Source: Pseudomonadota bacterium
GTDB lineage: Bacteria; Pseudomonadota; Gammaproteobacteria; Burkholderiales; Burkholderiaceae_C
Length of the DNA: 64,000 bases
Direction: 5' to 3'
Assembly: GCA_020161065.1 (NCBI GenBank)
Contig: JAIUPH010000002.1
Location: forward strand, 1-64,000
Numbering within the stretch: position 1 is the stretch's first letter; the number at the start of each line of letters is the position of its first letter. The notes under the pieces were generated by a model. It saw only the letters and a list, made by a program, of their open reading frames with translations, was not told the DNA's origin and did not search any database. Position numbers and translations under genes: made by a program. Positions 25,980 to 34,567 of this stretch are shown in pieces.

Positions 25980-28097
25980 ATGAGGACACTCAGCACGCGG
26001 TGCGCGCTGGCGCTGGCGCTGGCGATGGCGATGGGCCTGCCGGCGATCGCGCCGGCGCAGGCCCAGCAGCAGCCGGCGCCGTCACCAGCGCCGTCGCCGA
26101 CGCCAGCGCCCGCCGATGGCGCCGGCGACCGCGTCGAGATCCGCGCCCACTACGACAACGCGGTGGGCAGCAGCGACGCCGCGTCGCAAGGCGTGATCAA
26201 CGCCGAACTGCTGAAAAGCCGCCCCGCGCTGCGCCCCGGCGAGGTGCTGGAATTCGTGCCCGGCGTCATCGTCACCCAGCATTCGGGCGACGGCAAGGCC
26301 AACCAGTACTTCCTGCGCGGCTTCAACCTCGACCACGGCACCGACTTCGCCACCACCGTGGCCGGCATGCCGGTCAACATGCCCACGCACGGCCACGGCC
26401 AGGGCTACACCGACCTGAACTTCCTGATCCCCGAGCTGGTGCAGCGCATCGAGTACCGCAAGGGCCCCTACTTCGCCAGCCACGGCGACTTTGCCGCCGC
26501 CGGCGCCGCCGACATCGCCTACCGCACGCGGCTGGACGAGAACTTCGCGCAGCTCTCGCTCGGCGAGCGCGGCTACCGCCGCGGCGTGATGGCCGTCGGC
26601 ATGCCGCTTGGCGAAGACCTGTCGCTGCTGGCCGCCGTCGAAGCGCTGGACAACGACGGCCCCTGGACCGTGCCCGAAGGCCTGCGCAAGCGCAACGGCG
26701 TGCTCACGCTCAGCGGCGGCAACGCGGCGCAAGGCTGGAGCGCCAGCCTGATGGGCTACCGCGCCCGCTGGACCAGCACCGACCAGATCCCGCAGCGGCT
26801 GCTCGACGCCGGCAGCCTGGACGGCCGGCCCTTCGGCCGCTTCGACAGCCTGGACGCCAGCGACGGCGGCAGCACCTCGCGCAGCAGCCTGTCGGCCGAA
26901 TGGCACCGCAACGCCGACGGCGCGGTGAGCAGGCTCTCGGCTTACCTGATGCGTTACGAGCTGGCGCTGTACTCCAACTTCACCTACGCGCTGGAGCGCC
27001 CCGACGACGGCGACCAGTTCGCGCAGAAAGACCGCCGCCACGTCGGCGGCCTGCAGGCCAGCCACGCCTGGGGCCACCTCCTGCTGGGCTTGCCGGCGCG
27101 CACCGAACTGGGCCTGCGGTGGCGGCAGGACCGCATCCGCGTCGGCCTGTTCGACACCGTGGCGCGGCGCACCACCGCCACCACGCGCGACGACGCGGTG
27201 CGCGAGTCGATGCTCGGCGCCTACGCGCAAAGCACGCTGGAACTCGGCCCGCAACTGCGCGCCGTGCTGGGCCTGCGCGCCGACCGGCTGGCCTTGAGCG
27301 TCGACGCCTTGAGCCTGCCCGAGAACGGCGGCCGCCGCCACGCGCTGCAGCTTTCGCCCAAGCTGAGCCTGATCGCCGGGCCGTTCGCGAAGACGGAAGT
27401 CTTCTTCAACGCCGGCCGCGGCCTGCACAGCAACGACGCGCGCGGCGCCACCGCGCGCGTCGACCCGCGCAGCGGCGAGCCGGTGGACGCGGTGCCGCCG
27501 CTGGTGGCCGCGCGCGGCTTCGAGCTGGGCGCGCGCACCGAGGCCTTGCAAGGGCTGCAAAGCTCGCTGGCGCTGTGGACGCTGGCCTCCGACTCCGAGC
27601 TGGTCTACGTCGGCGACGCCGGCAGCACCGAGGCCAGCGCCGCCAGCCGGCGCCGCGGCGTGGAGTTCAACAACCGCTACACGCCGCTGCGCTGGCTGCT
27701 GATCGACGCCGATTTCGCTTGGACGCATGCGCGCTTCCGCAACGGCGACCGCATCCCCAACGCGGTGGACCGCGTCGCCTCGGTGGCCGCCACGCTGCGC
27801 GACATCGGGCCCTGGTCGGCCAGCCTGCAATGGCGCTACCTGGGCAGCGGCGCGCTGGTCGAAGACAACTCGGTGCGCGCGCGCTCGTCGCTCAGCACCA
27901 ACCTGCGCCTGGGCTACCGCATCGGCGCGCGCGCCGAGCTGACGCTGGACGTCTTCAACCTGTTCGACCGCAAGCTCGACGACATCCAGTACTTCTATGA
28001 AAGCCGCCTGCCCGGCGAAGCCGCCGCGGTGGCCGACCGCCACGTGCACCCGGCCGAGCCGCGCAGCGCGCGGCTGAGCCTGCGCCTGGCGATCTGA
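25980..28097 (+). CDS. TonB-dependent outer-membrane receptor
   Basis: A 705-residue receptor. A signal peptide ends near PAQAQQ, then a Pro/Ala-rich linker (PAPSPAPSPTPAPA). The plug domain (about 50-190) includes VLEFVPGVIVTQHSGDGKANQYFLRG and IEYRKGPYF. The 22-strand barrel has the usual C-terminal region (LTLDVFNLFDRKLDDIQYF) and a final strand ending in hydrophobic residues. The ligand is unknown. His-rich stretches in the plug (NMPTHGHGQGYTD) hint at a metal or metal-chelate but do not prove it. GGGAGGG gives a strong ribosome site. No tonB or exbBD nearby. Confidence 0.9.
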   Translation: MRTLSTRCALALALAMAMGLPAIAPAQAQQQPAPSPAPSPTPAPADGAGDRVEIRAHYDNAVGSSDAASQGVINAELLKSRPALRPGEVLEFVPGVIVTQHSGDGKANQYFLRGFNLDHGTDFATTVAGMPVNMPTHGHGQGYTDLNFLIPELVQRIEYRKGPYFASHGDFAAAGAADIAYRTRLDENFAQLSLGERGYRRGVMAVGMPLGEDLSLLAAVEALDNDGPWTVPEGLRKRNGVLTLSGGNAAQGWSASLMGYRARWTSTDQIPQRLLDAGSLDGRPFGRFDSLDASDGGSTSRSSLSAEWHRNADGAVSRLSAYLMRYELALYSNFTYALERPDDGDQFAQKDRRHVGGLQASHAWGHLLLGLPARTELGLRWRQDRIRVGLFDTVARRTTATTRDDAVRESMLGAYAQSTLELGPQLRAVLGLRADRLALSVDALSLPENGGRRHALQLSPKLSLIAGPFAKTEVFFNAGRGLHSNDARGATARVDPRSGEPVDAVPPLVAARGFELGARTEALQGLQSSLALWTLASDSELVYVGDAGSTEASAASRRRGVEFNNRYTPLRWLLIDADFAWTHARFRNGDRIPNAVDRVASVAATLRDIGPWSASLQWRYLGSGALVEDNSVRARSSLSTNLRLGYRIGARAELTLDVFNLFDRKLDDIQYFYESRLPGEAAAVADRHVHPAEPRSARLSLRLAI

Positions 28098-28115
28098 CCG
28101 CCGCGCCGGCCGCGC

Positions 28116-28128
28116 CAGAATCGCGGCC
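28116..28128 (+). promoter_or_regulatory. Candidate leaderless promoter (-10 CAGAAT)
   Basis: CAGAAT (28116-28121) ends seven bases before the ATG of the next gene, with no ribosome-binding sequence. CTGACC 16 bases upstream could act as a weak -35. Confidence 0.35.
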
Positions 28129-29361
28129 ATGGCCGACCACGACGCCGACCCCTTCGACCGCGCGCGCGAACGCTTCAACGCCGGGCTGGCCGCGCTGCAG
28201 GCCGGCGACGCGGCGCAGGCCGAGCAGGCCTTGCGCCAATCATTGGCGTTATTGCCCGGTCGCCCTTCGACGCAGCTCAACCTCGCGGTGGCCTTGTTGC
28301 GCCAGGACCGCGCGGCCGAGGCGCTGCCGTTGCTGGACGCCGTGCTGGCCGACGCGCCCGACGACGTCGACGCTTTGGGCCACCGCGGCGCGGCGCTCAA
28401 CCGCCTGCAGCAGCCCGAGCAGGCGGCGCCGGTGTTCCAGCGCCTGGTGCAGCTGGCGCCGCAGCGGCCCGAAGCCTGGTTCCACCTGGCGCAGACGCTG
28501 CAGATGCTGGGCCACGCCGAGCCCGCGCTGGCCGCCTACGAACGCTGCCTGGCGCTGCGGCCCGACCACGCCGCCGCCTGCAGCCAGCGCGGCACCGCCT
28601 TGCGCGAGCTGGGCCGCGTGGACGAAGCTGCCGCCGCCTTCGAACGCGCGCTGGCGCTGGGCGACGACGATGGCGGGCTCAACGCCTACTACCTGGCCGC
28701 GCTGCGCGGCGGCGCCGCGCCGCCGCGCTCGCCGCCGGCCTACGTGCAAGGCCTGTTCGACGACTACGCCGGCGACTTCGAGCGCCACCTCGTCGACGAA
28801 CTCGACTACCACGCGCCGGCGGCGCTGCAGCGCGCCTTGCTGGGCCTGGGCCGCAGCGACTTCGCCGAGGGGCTGGACCTCGGCTGCGGCACCGGCCTGT
28901 GCGCGCCGCTGCTGCGCCCGCTGGCCGGGCGGCTGCAAGGCGTGGACCTGTCGGCCGCGATGCTGCGCGCGGCCGCCGCGCGCGGCCTTTACGACGAGTT
29001 GCACCAGGCCGACGTGGTGCAACACCTGCAGGCGCTGGCCGCCGCCGGCCGCCAAGCGGACCTGTTGGTGGCCGCCGACGTGTTGATCTACCTCGGCGAC
29101 CTGGCGCCGCTGTTCGCCGCCGCGGCGCGCGTGCTGGCGCCCGGCGGCGTGCTGGCCTTCTCGGTGGAGATTGCCGCGCCCGAGCAGCCTTTCGTGCTGC
29201 AGCCGAGCCTGCGCTACGCCCATGGCGAGGCCGCGCTGCGCCGCCTGGCCGCCGCTCATGGGCTGCAGCCGCGGCACGAGGAACGCGGCCTGCTGCGCGT
29301 GGAGCAAGCGCAGCCGGTGGTCGGCCAGTACTGGGTGCTGCAGCGCGGCGCTCCGGCTTAG
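28129..29361 (+). CDS. TPR-repeat SAM-dependent methyltransferase
   Basis: A 410-residue cytosolic protein. Residues 10-190 are five or so TPR units (recurring LN-A-L-x-x-G-x-x-x-A-A). The rest is a class I methyltransferase: YVQGLFDDYAGDFERHLVDEL leads into motif I (LDLGCGTGL), then VDLSAAMLRAA, LLVAADVLIYLGDL and a final GLLRVEQ...GQYWVLQR. This type is frequent in proteobacteria but the substrate is not established. The alpha/beta hydrolase gene begins ten bases after its stop. Confidence 0.8.
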   Translation: MADHDADPFDRARERFNAGLAALQAGDAAQAEQALRQSLALLPGRPSTQLNLAVALLRQDRAAEALPLLDAVLADAPDDVDALGHRGAALNRLQQPEQAAPVFQRLVQLAPQRPEAWFHLAQTLQMLGHAEPALAAYERCLALRPDHAAACSQRGTALRELGRVDEAAAAFERALALGDDDGGLNAYYLAALRGGAAPPRSPPAYVQGLFDDYAGDFERHLVDELDYHAPAALQRALLGLGRSDFAEGLDLGCGTGLCAPLLRPLAGRLQGVDLSAAMLRAAAARGLYDELHQADVVQHLQALAAAGRQADLLVAADVLIYLGDLAPLFAAAARVLAPGGVLAFSVEIAAPEQPFVLQPSLRYAHGEAALRRLAAAHGLQPRHEERGLLRVEQAQPVVGQYWVLQRGAPA

Positions 29362-29370
29362 GATGAGGCG

Positions 29371-30198
29371 ATGACCCAGCGCATCGAGACCATCGCGGGG
29401 CGCCGCGTGCTGATCGACGAACCGGCCGCGCCGGCCACCGCGGCCGACACCTTGCTGCTGCTGCACGGCTGGCCCGACAGCGCCGCGTTGTGGGACGAGA
29501 CCGTGGCCGCGCTGTCGGCGCGCTTTCGCTGCGTGCGCTTCTCGTGGCCCGGCTTCGCCAGCGACGACGCGCGCGGCACGCATTCGCTGGCCGAGCTGAC
29601 CGCGCTGCTGCACCAGGTGGCGCTGCAAGCCAATGGCGGCGCGCCGGTCACGCTGGTGCTGCACGACTGGGGCTGCGTCTTCGGCTACCACTTCGCGCGG
29701 CTGCACCCGGCGCTGGTGTCGCGCGTGGTCGGCATCGACGTCGGCGACGCCAACTCGCGCGAGCACCGCGCCGGCCTGACCTTCAAGGCCCAGCTGGGCA
29801 TCGCCGGCTACCAGCTCTGGCTGGCGCTGGCCTGGGCGATCGGCGGCGGCGTGGGCGACCGCATGGCGCGCCGCCTCTCGGCGGCGATGCGCGTGCCGCG
29901 GCCGGCCGAGCAGATCCATGCGCGCATGGGCTATCCGTACTGGATGGCCTGGACCGGCGCCAACGGCGGCATGAAGGACGCCAGAACCTTTCACCCGCAG
30001 GTGCCGATGCTGTACCTGTACGGCCGCCGCAAGCCCTTCATGTTCCAGTCCACGGCCTGGACGCAGGCGCTGGCCGCGCGCCCCGGCTGCCGCGTGCGCG
30101 AGATGGACACGCGCCACTGGGTGATGCTCGACGCGCCGGCCGCCTTCCAGCGCGAGCTGCTCGACTGGCTGGGCCCCACCGCGCTGCCACGGCCGTGA
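29371..30198 (+). CDS. Alpha/beta hydrolase, Asp-nucleophile type
   Basis: A 275-residue alpha/beta hydrolase. HGWPDS at 32-37 is the oxyanion loop and the nucleophile elbow reads LHDWGC with Asp99, as in epoxide hydrolases and haloalkane dehalogenases rather than the Ser of esterases. The likely catalytic His is in MDTRHWVML near residue 250. A cap domain spans about 130-200. An epoxide hydrolase-like role is the best guess, but the cap Tyr pair needed for epoxides could not be assigned. Its stop overlaps the GTG of the next gene. Confidence 0.75.
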   Translation: MTQRIETIAGRRVLIDEPAAPATAADTLLLLHGWPDSAALWDETVAALSARFRCVRFSWPGFASDDARGTHSLAELTALLHQVALQANGGAPVTLVLHDWGCVFGYHFARLHPALVSRVVGIDVGDANSREHRAGLTFKAQLGIAGYQLWLALAWAIGGGVGDRMARRLSAAMRVPRPAEQIHARMGYPYWMAWTGANGGMKDARTFHPQVPMLYLYGRRKPFMFQSTAWTQALAARPGCRVREMDTRHWVMLDAPAAFQRELLDWLGPTALPRP

Positions 30199-30683
30199 AC
30201 CCGCGCGACCTGCTCGAACTGGCCAGCTTCGTGGTCACCGTGTTCGGCCTGCCGTTTGCCATCTGGCAGTACCTGAAGCAGCAGCGCGCCGAGCGCGAGA
30301 ACGAAGAGGAAGAGGCCTACCTGCACCTGGCCGACGCCTACAACGATTTCCTGAAGGTGGTGCTGGCCAACGCCGACCTGCAGTTGCGCAGCGCGGCGGC
30401 GCTGCCCAGCCCGACGCCCGAGCAGCGCGAGCGCATGCTGGTGGTGTTCGACATGCTGGTCTCGCTGTTCGAGCGCGCCTTCCTGGTGGCCTGGAAGCCG
30501 GCGATGTCCGACCGCGAGCAGCGGCGCTGGAACTCGTGGGACGACTACATGCGCGAATGGTGCCGGCGCGAGGACTTCGCCAACGCGCTGCCCTTTCTGC
30601 TGCGCGGCGAAGACCTCGAATTCCAGCGTTATATCCAGCGCGTGGCGCGCGAGGAAGGCGCGTCGGTGTTCGCCGGCGGCTGA
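30195..30683 (+). CDS. Hypothetical single-span membrane protein
   Basis: A 162-residue protein of unknown function, no family recognised. One membrane helix (FVVTVFGLPFAIWQYL, about residues 12-28) is followed by an acidic-basic coiled stretch (RAERENEEEEAYLHL) and a helical cytoplasmic domain rich in Trp and Arg. The start is GTG 30195, overlapping the hydrolase stop (GTGA). Translational coupling with the hydrolase is likely. Confidence 0.65.
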   Translation: MNPRDLLELASFVVTVFGLPFAIWQYLKQQRAERENEEEEAYLHLADAYNDFLKVVLANADLQLRSAAALPSPTPEQRERMLVVFDMLVSLFERAFLVAWKPAMSDREQRRWNSWDDYMREWCRREDFANALPFLLRGEDLEFQRYIQRVAREEGASVFAGG

Positions 30684-30738
30684 ACCCTGCCGACGCCTTC
30701 GGCGCCCTCCAGCGGCCTCCAGCGGCCTTCGGCCGACT

Positions 30739-32091
30739 TCAGCGCCGCTGCAGCCGCAGCCGCACCGCCTGCCGCGGCCGCAGCGTGACGTGCAGGCGCG
30801 GCGGCGGCAGCGGCTCGGCGGTGGGCGTGATGCGCAGGCGCTGCAGCAGCAGCGCGCCGATCAGCGTCATCTCCAGCAGCGCGAAGTGCTGGCCCAGGCA
30901 CACGCGCGGCCCGATGCCGAACGGCAGGTAGGCGCCGCGCGCCGGCGGCTCGGCCTCGGGCATGAAGCGCGCGGGGTCGAAGCGCTCGGGCGCGGCGAAG
31001 AAGCGCGCGTCGCGCTGCAGCACCCACGGCGTCACGCGCAGCAGCGTGCGCGCCGGCACGGCGTGGCCGCCGAGCGTGATCGGCCGCGTCGTGCGCCGCG
31101 TCATCAGCGCGGCGATCGGCGGGTACAGGCGCATCGCCTCCTTCAGCGTCGCGCCCAGCCAGGGCAGCGCGGCCACGTGCTCGGGGCCGGGCACGGCGCC
31201 GCGCAGCACGCGGTCGACCTCGTCGGTGGCGCGGGCGGCGGCCGCTTCGTCGCGTGCCAGCAGCGCGGCCCACCAGGTCAGCGCGGTGGCGCTGGTCTCG
31301 TGGCCGGCGAGGAAGCCGATCATGCATTGGTCGAAGATCTCCTGCTCGGCCAGCGCGGCGCCGCTCTCGTCGTCGCGCACCGCGCGCAGCATGGCCAGCA
31401 GCGTGTCGCCGCGCGCCGCCTCGGGTCGCGCCAGGTGGCCGGCGATGAGGCCGCGCAACTGCCGCAGCGCGCGCCGCTTGGCAGCCTTGCCGGGCAGCGG
31501 CAGCCAGTCGGGCAGCGTGCGCGGCCAGAACATCTCGCGAAAGCCGATCTCGCCGAGCCGGCGCACCGCGGCCGCGCTGGCGCGCGCGTCGGCGCCGGCG
31601 GCACTGCCGAACAGCGTGTGCAGGATGACGTCCATCGCCAGGCCGCTGAACAGCGCGTCCATGTCGACCTCGGCCGCATCCGCGCCCGCCGGCAGCGCGG
31701 CATCCAGCCCGGCGGCGGCGGCATCGGTCATCAGCCGCGCATAGCCGGCCACCTTGCGCGGCGTGAAGGCCTGCATCAGCAGCCGGCGCTGGCGCCGCCA
31801 GGTGTCGCCTTCGGTGACCAGCACGTTCTGCCCCGAGATCTCGGCAAAGACCTCGGGCCCGCGCCGCCAGCGCACCAGCGCGTCGGCCTGCTCGACCAGC
31901 GCCTCGCGCGCCAGCTCGGGGTGGAACAGGTCGAGCGTGCGCTCGGCCAGTATCGGCACGCGCACCAAGTCGCCATGGCGGCGCTGCAGCGCTTCGCAGT
32001 GGCCCAGGTAGTCGCGCGCCATCGCGCGCAGCAGCGGCAGCCCCCACCAGCGCCGCGGCGGGCCGGGGATGGCGTCGAACGGCAGGCTCAT
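30739..32091 (-). CDS. Cytochrome P450
   Basis: A 450-residue P450. The I-helix oxygen-activation motif is AGHETSA, the K-helix ExxR is KEAMR, the PERF-like motif is PERFDPARF, and the heme loop is FGIGPRVCLG with Cys398 as the thiolate ligand. There is no N-terminal membrane anchor (it begins MSLPFDAIPGPPR), so it is a soluble class I type needing ferredoxin and reductase partners, which are not nearby. The sequence leans towards the fatty-acid hydroxylase-like P450s. It is divergent from the thiolase gene, with 115 bp between. Confidence 0.92.
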   Translation of the reverse strand: MSLPFDAIPGPPRRWWGLPLLRAMARDYLGHCEALQRRHGDLVRVPILAERTLDLFHPELAREALVEQADALVRWRRGPEVFAEISGQNVLVTEGDTWRRQRRLLMQAFTPRKVAGYARLMTDAAAAGLDAALPAGADAAEVDMDALFSGLAMDVILHTLFGSAAGADARASAAAVRRLGEIGFREMFWPRTLPDWLPLPGKAAKRRALRQLRGLIAGHLARPEAARGDTLLAMLRAVRDDESGAALAEQEIFDQCMIGFLAGHETSATALTWWAALLARDEAAAARATDEVDRVLRGAVPGPEHVAALPWLGATLKEAMRLYPPIAALMTRRTTRPITLGGHAVPARTLLRVTPWVLQRDARFFAAPERFDPARFMPEAEPPARGAYLPFGIGPRVCLGQHFALLEMTLIGALLLQRLRITPTAEPLPPPRLHVTLRPRQAVRLRLQRR

Positions 32092-32206
32092 GGCGCGATG
32101 ATGGCGCAGCCGGCCGGCGAGGCGGCTGGCGGCCGACGGCCTCGCGCCGAAGGTCTACGATGCCGCTTGCCGTCCGCCCGATCCACCCACCGCCCGGAGC
32201 CCCGCC

Positions 32207-33385
32207 ATGCAAGACCCCATCGTCATCGTCTCCGCCGCCCGCACGCCCATCGGCGGCCTGCTGGGCGACTTCGCCAACCTGGCCGCCTGGGAGCTGGGCG
32301 CCACCGCCATCAAGGCCGCGGTGGCGCGCGCCGGCGTGCCCGGCGACAGCGTCGACGAGGTGCTGATGGGCAACTGCCTGATGGCCGGCCAGGGCCAGGC
32401 GCCGGCGCGCCAGGCCACGCTGAAGGCCGGGCTGCCGCAGGCGGCCGGTGCCGTGACGCTGAGCAAGATGTGCGGCAGCGGCATGCGCGCGCTGATGTTC
32501 GGCCACGACATGCTGGCCGCCGGCAGCGCGCGCGTGCTGGTGGCCGGTGGCATGGAGAGCATGACCAACGCGCCGCACCTGAGCTTCGTGCGCAAGGGCA
32601 TCAAGTACGGCCACGCGCAGATCTTCGACCACATGGCGATGGACGGCCTGGAAGACGCCTACGAGCGCGGCAAGGCGATGGGCGTGTTCGCCGAGGCCTG
32701 CGCCGCCAAGTACGGCTTCACGCGCGAGGCGCAGGACGCCTTCGCGATCACCAGCACGACGCGCGCCAAGACCGCCAACGAAGACGGCAGCTTCGACTGG
32801 GAGATGGCGCCGGTATCGCTGCCGGGCAAGTCGGGCGAGACGCTGGTGAAGTTCGACGAGCAGCCGTTCAAGGCGCGCATCGACAAGATCCCGTCGCTGA
32901 AGCCGGCGTTCAAGAAGGACGGCACCATCACCGCGGCCAACGCCAGCAGCATCAGCGACGGCGCCGCGGCGCTGGTGCTGATGCGCGAGAGCACCGCCAC
33001 GCAGATGGGCTGCAAGCCGCTGGCGCGCATCGTCAGCCACGCGGTGCACGCGCAGGCGCCGGAATGGTTCAGCACCGCGCCGGCCGGGGCGATCGACAAG
33101 GCCTTGAAGAAGGCCAACTGGGACGCCAAGAGCGTCAACCTGTGGGAGGTCAACGAAGCCTTCGCCGCGGTGACGATGGCTGCGATGGCCGAGTACCGGC
33201 TACCGCACGAGATCGTCAACGTGCACGGCGGCGCCTGCGCCCTGGGCCACCCGATCGGCGCGAGCGGCGCGCGCATCGTCGTCACGTTGCTGGGCGCGCT
33301 GAAGCAGCGCGGCCTCAAGCGCGGCGTGGCCGCCTTGTGCATCGGCGGCGGCGAGGCCACGGCGGTGGCGCTGGAGATGCTGTGA
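32207..33385 (+). CDS. Acetyl-CoA acetyltransferase (thiolase)
   Basis: A 392-residue thiolase of normal length. The nucleophilic Cys89 lies in KMCGSGM. The second active-site set is NVHGGACALGHPIGASGAR, containing the His, and the C-terminal acid/base Cys lies in CIGGGEATA. It condenses or cleaves acetoacetyl-CoA and related 3-ketoacyl-CoAs (family knowledge). The ribosome site CGGAG is seven bases before the ATG. It is translationally coupled to an M20 peptidase-like gene, an unusual partner, so the pathway is not obvious. Confidence 0.92.
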   Translation: MQDPIVIVSAARTPIGGLLGDFANLAAWELGATAIKAAVARAGVPGDSVDEVLMGNCLMAGQGQAPARQATLKAGLPQAAGAVTLSKMCGSGMRALMFGHDMLAAGSARVLVAGGMESMTNAPHLSFVRKGIKYGHAQIFDHMAMDGLEDAYERGKAMGVFAEACAAKYGFTREAQDAFAITSTTRAKTANEDGSFDWEMAPVSLPGKSGETLVKFDEQPFKARIDKIPSLKPAFKKDGTITAANASSISDGAAALVLMRESTATQMGCKPLARIVSHAVHAQAPEWFSTAPAGAIDKALKKANWDAKSVNLWEVNEAFAAVTMAAMAEYRLPHEIVNVHGGACALGHPIGASGARIVVTLLGALKQRGLKRGVAALCIGGGEATAVALEML

Positions 33386-34560
33386 CGGCCACCACCACCG
33401 TCGACACCCTGGGCCCGCTGCACGCCGACATGACGGCGTGGCGGCGCGACATCCACGCCCACCCCGAGCTGGGCTTCCAGGAAACGCGCACCGCCGACCG
33501 CGTGGCCTCGCTGCTGCAGGCCTGCGGCATCGCGGTGACGCGCGGCGTCGGCAAGACCGGCGTCGTCGGTACGCTGAAGTCGGGCGCCAGCCATCGCAGC
33601 ATCGGCCTGCGCGCCGACATGGACGCGCTGCCCATCGCCGAGGGCAACGCCTTCGGCCACCGCTCCACGCACGCCGGCGTGATGCACGCCTGCGGCCACG
33701 ACGGCCACACCGCGATGCTGCTGGGCGCGGCGGTGCAGCTGGCGCGCACCAAGCGCTTCGACGGCACGGTGCACTTCATCTTCCAGCCGGCCGAAGAAGG
33801 CCTGGGCGGCGCCAAGGCGATGATCGACGACGGCCTGTTCACGCGCTTCGCGTGCCAGCGCATCTTCGGCATGCACAACCGGCCGCGGCTGGCGGTCGGC
33901 CGCTTCAACGTGAAGAGCGGGCCGATGATGGCCGGCGGCGCGTTCTTCGACATCCGCGTGACCGGCCGCGGTGCGCACGGCGCGCGGCCCGAGACCGGCG
34001 TCGACGCTGCGCTGGCGGCGGCGCAGATCGCCGTCAGCCTGCAAAGCATCGTCGCGCGCAACGTGGCGCCGCTGGACAGCGCCGTGCTGTCGGTGACGCG
34101 CATCCGCGCCGGCGACGCCTACAACGTGATCCCGCAGACGGCCGAGCTGGGCGGCACGGTGCGCGCCTTCTCGCGCGAGGTGATGGACGCCGTGGGCCGC
34201 CACATGAAGCGCGTGGCCGAAGGCACGGCGGCGGCCTTCGGTGCCAGCGCCGAGGTCGACTTTCGCGTGCTGTTCGCGCCCACCGTCAACGACCCCGCGC
34301 AGGCCGACGTGGCGGCGCGCATCTGCACCGAGCTGGTCGGCGCCGACCAGGTCGACCGCAACCCGCCGCTGGTGATGGCGTCGGAAGACTTCTCCTTCAT
34401 GCTGGAGCAGGTGCCGGGCTGCTACATCAACATCGGCAACGGCGAAGGCAGCGAAGGCGGCTGCGAGGTGCACAACCCGGCCTACGACTTCAACGACCAG
34501 GCGCTGCCGCTGGGCGCGGCCTTCTTCGTGCGGCTGATCGAGAGCGAGCTGGCGGCTTGA
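33382..34560 (+). CDS. M20-family amidohydrolase (hippurate hydrolase-like)
   Basis: A 392-residue zinc amidohydrolase/carboxypeptidase. It opens with WRRDIHAHPELGFQET, then RADMDALPI, the metal motif HACGHDGHT, the catalytic QPAEEG and a late SEDFSFM. This set matches HipO/AmaA-like N-acyl-amino-acid hydrolases. The start is GTG 33382, overlapping the thiolase stop (GTGA) with GGAG five bases upstream. ATG 33430 would cut into the conserved N-terminus. Cytosolic; the substrate is probably an N-acyl amino acid. Confidence 0.88.
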   Translation: MTATTTVDTLGPLHADMTAWRRDIHAHPELGFQETRTADRVASLLQACGIAVTRGVGKTGVVGTLKSGASHRSIGLRADMDALPIAEGNAFGHRSTHAGVMHACGHDGHTAMLLGAAVQLARTKRFDGTVHFIFQPAEEGLGGAKAMIDDGLFTRFACQRIFGMHNRPRLAVGRFNVKSGPMMAGGAFFDIRVTGRGAHGARPETGVDAALAAAQIAVSLQSIVARNVAPLDSAVLSVTRIRAGDAYNVIPQTAELGGTVRAFSREVMDAVGRHMKRVAEGTAAAFGASAEVDFRVLFAPTVNDPAQADVAARICTELVGADQVDRNPPLVMASEDFSFMLEQVPGCYINIGNGEGSEGGCEVHNPAYDFNDQALPLGAAFFVRLIESELAA

Positions 34561-34567
34561 AGGCCCG

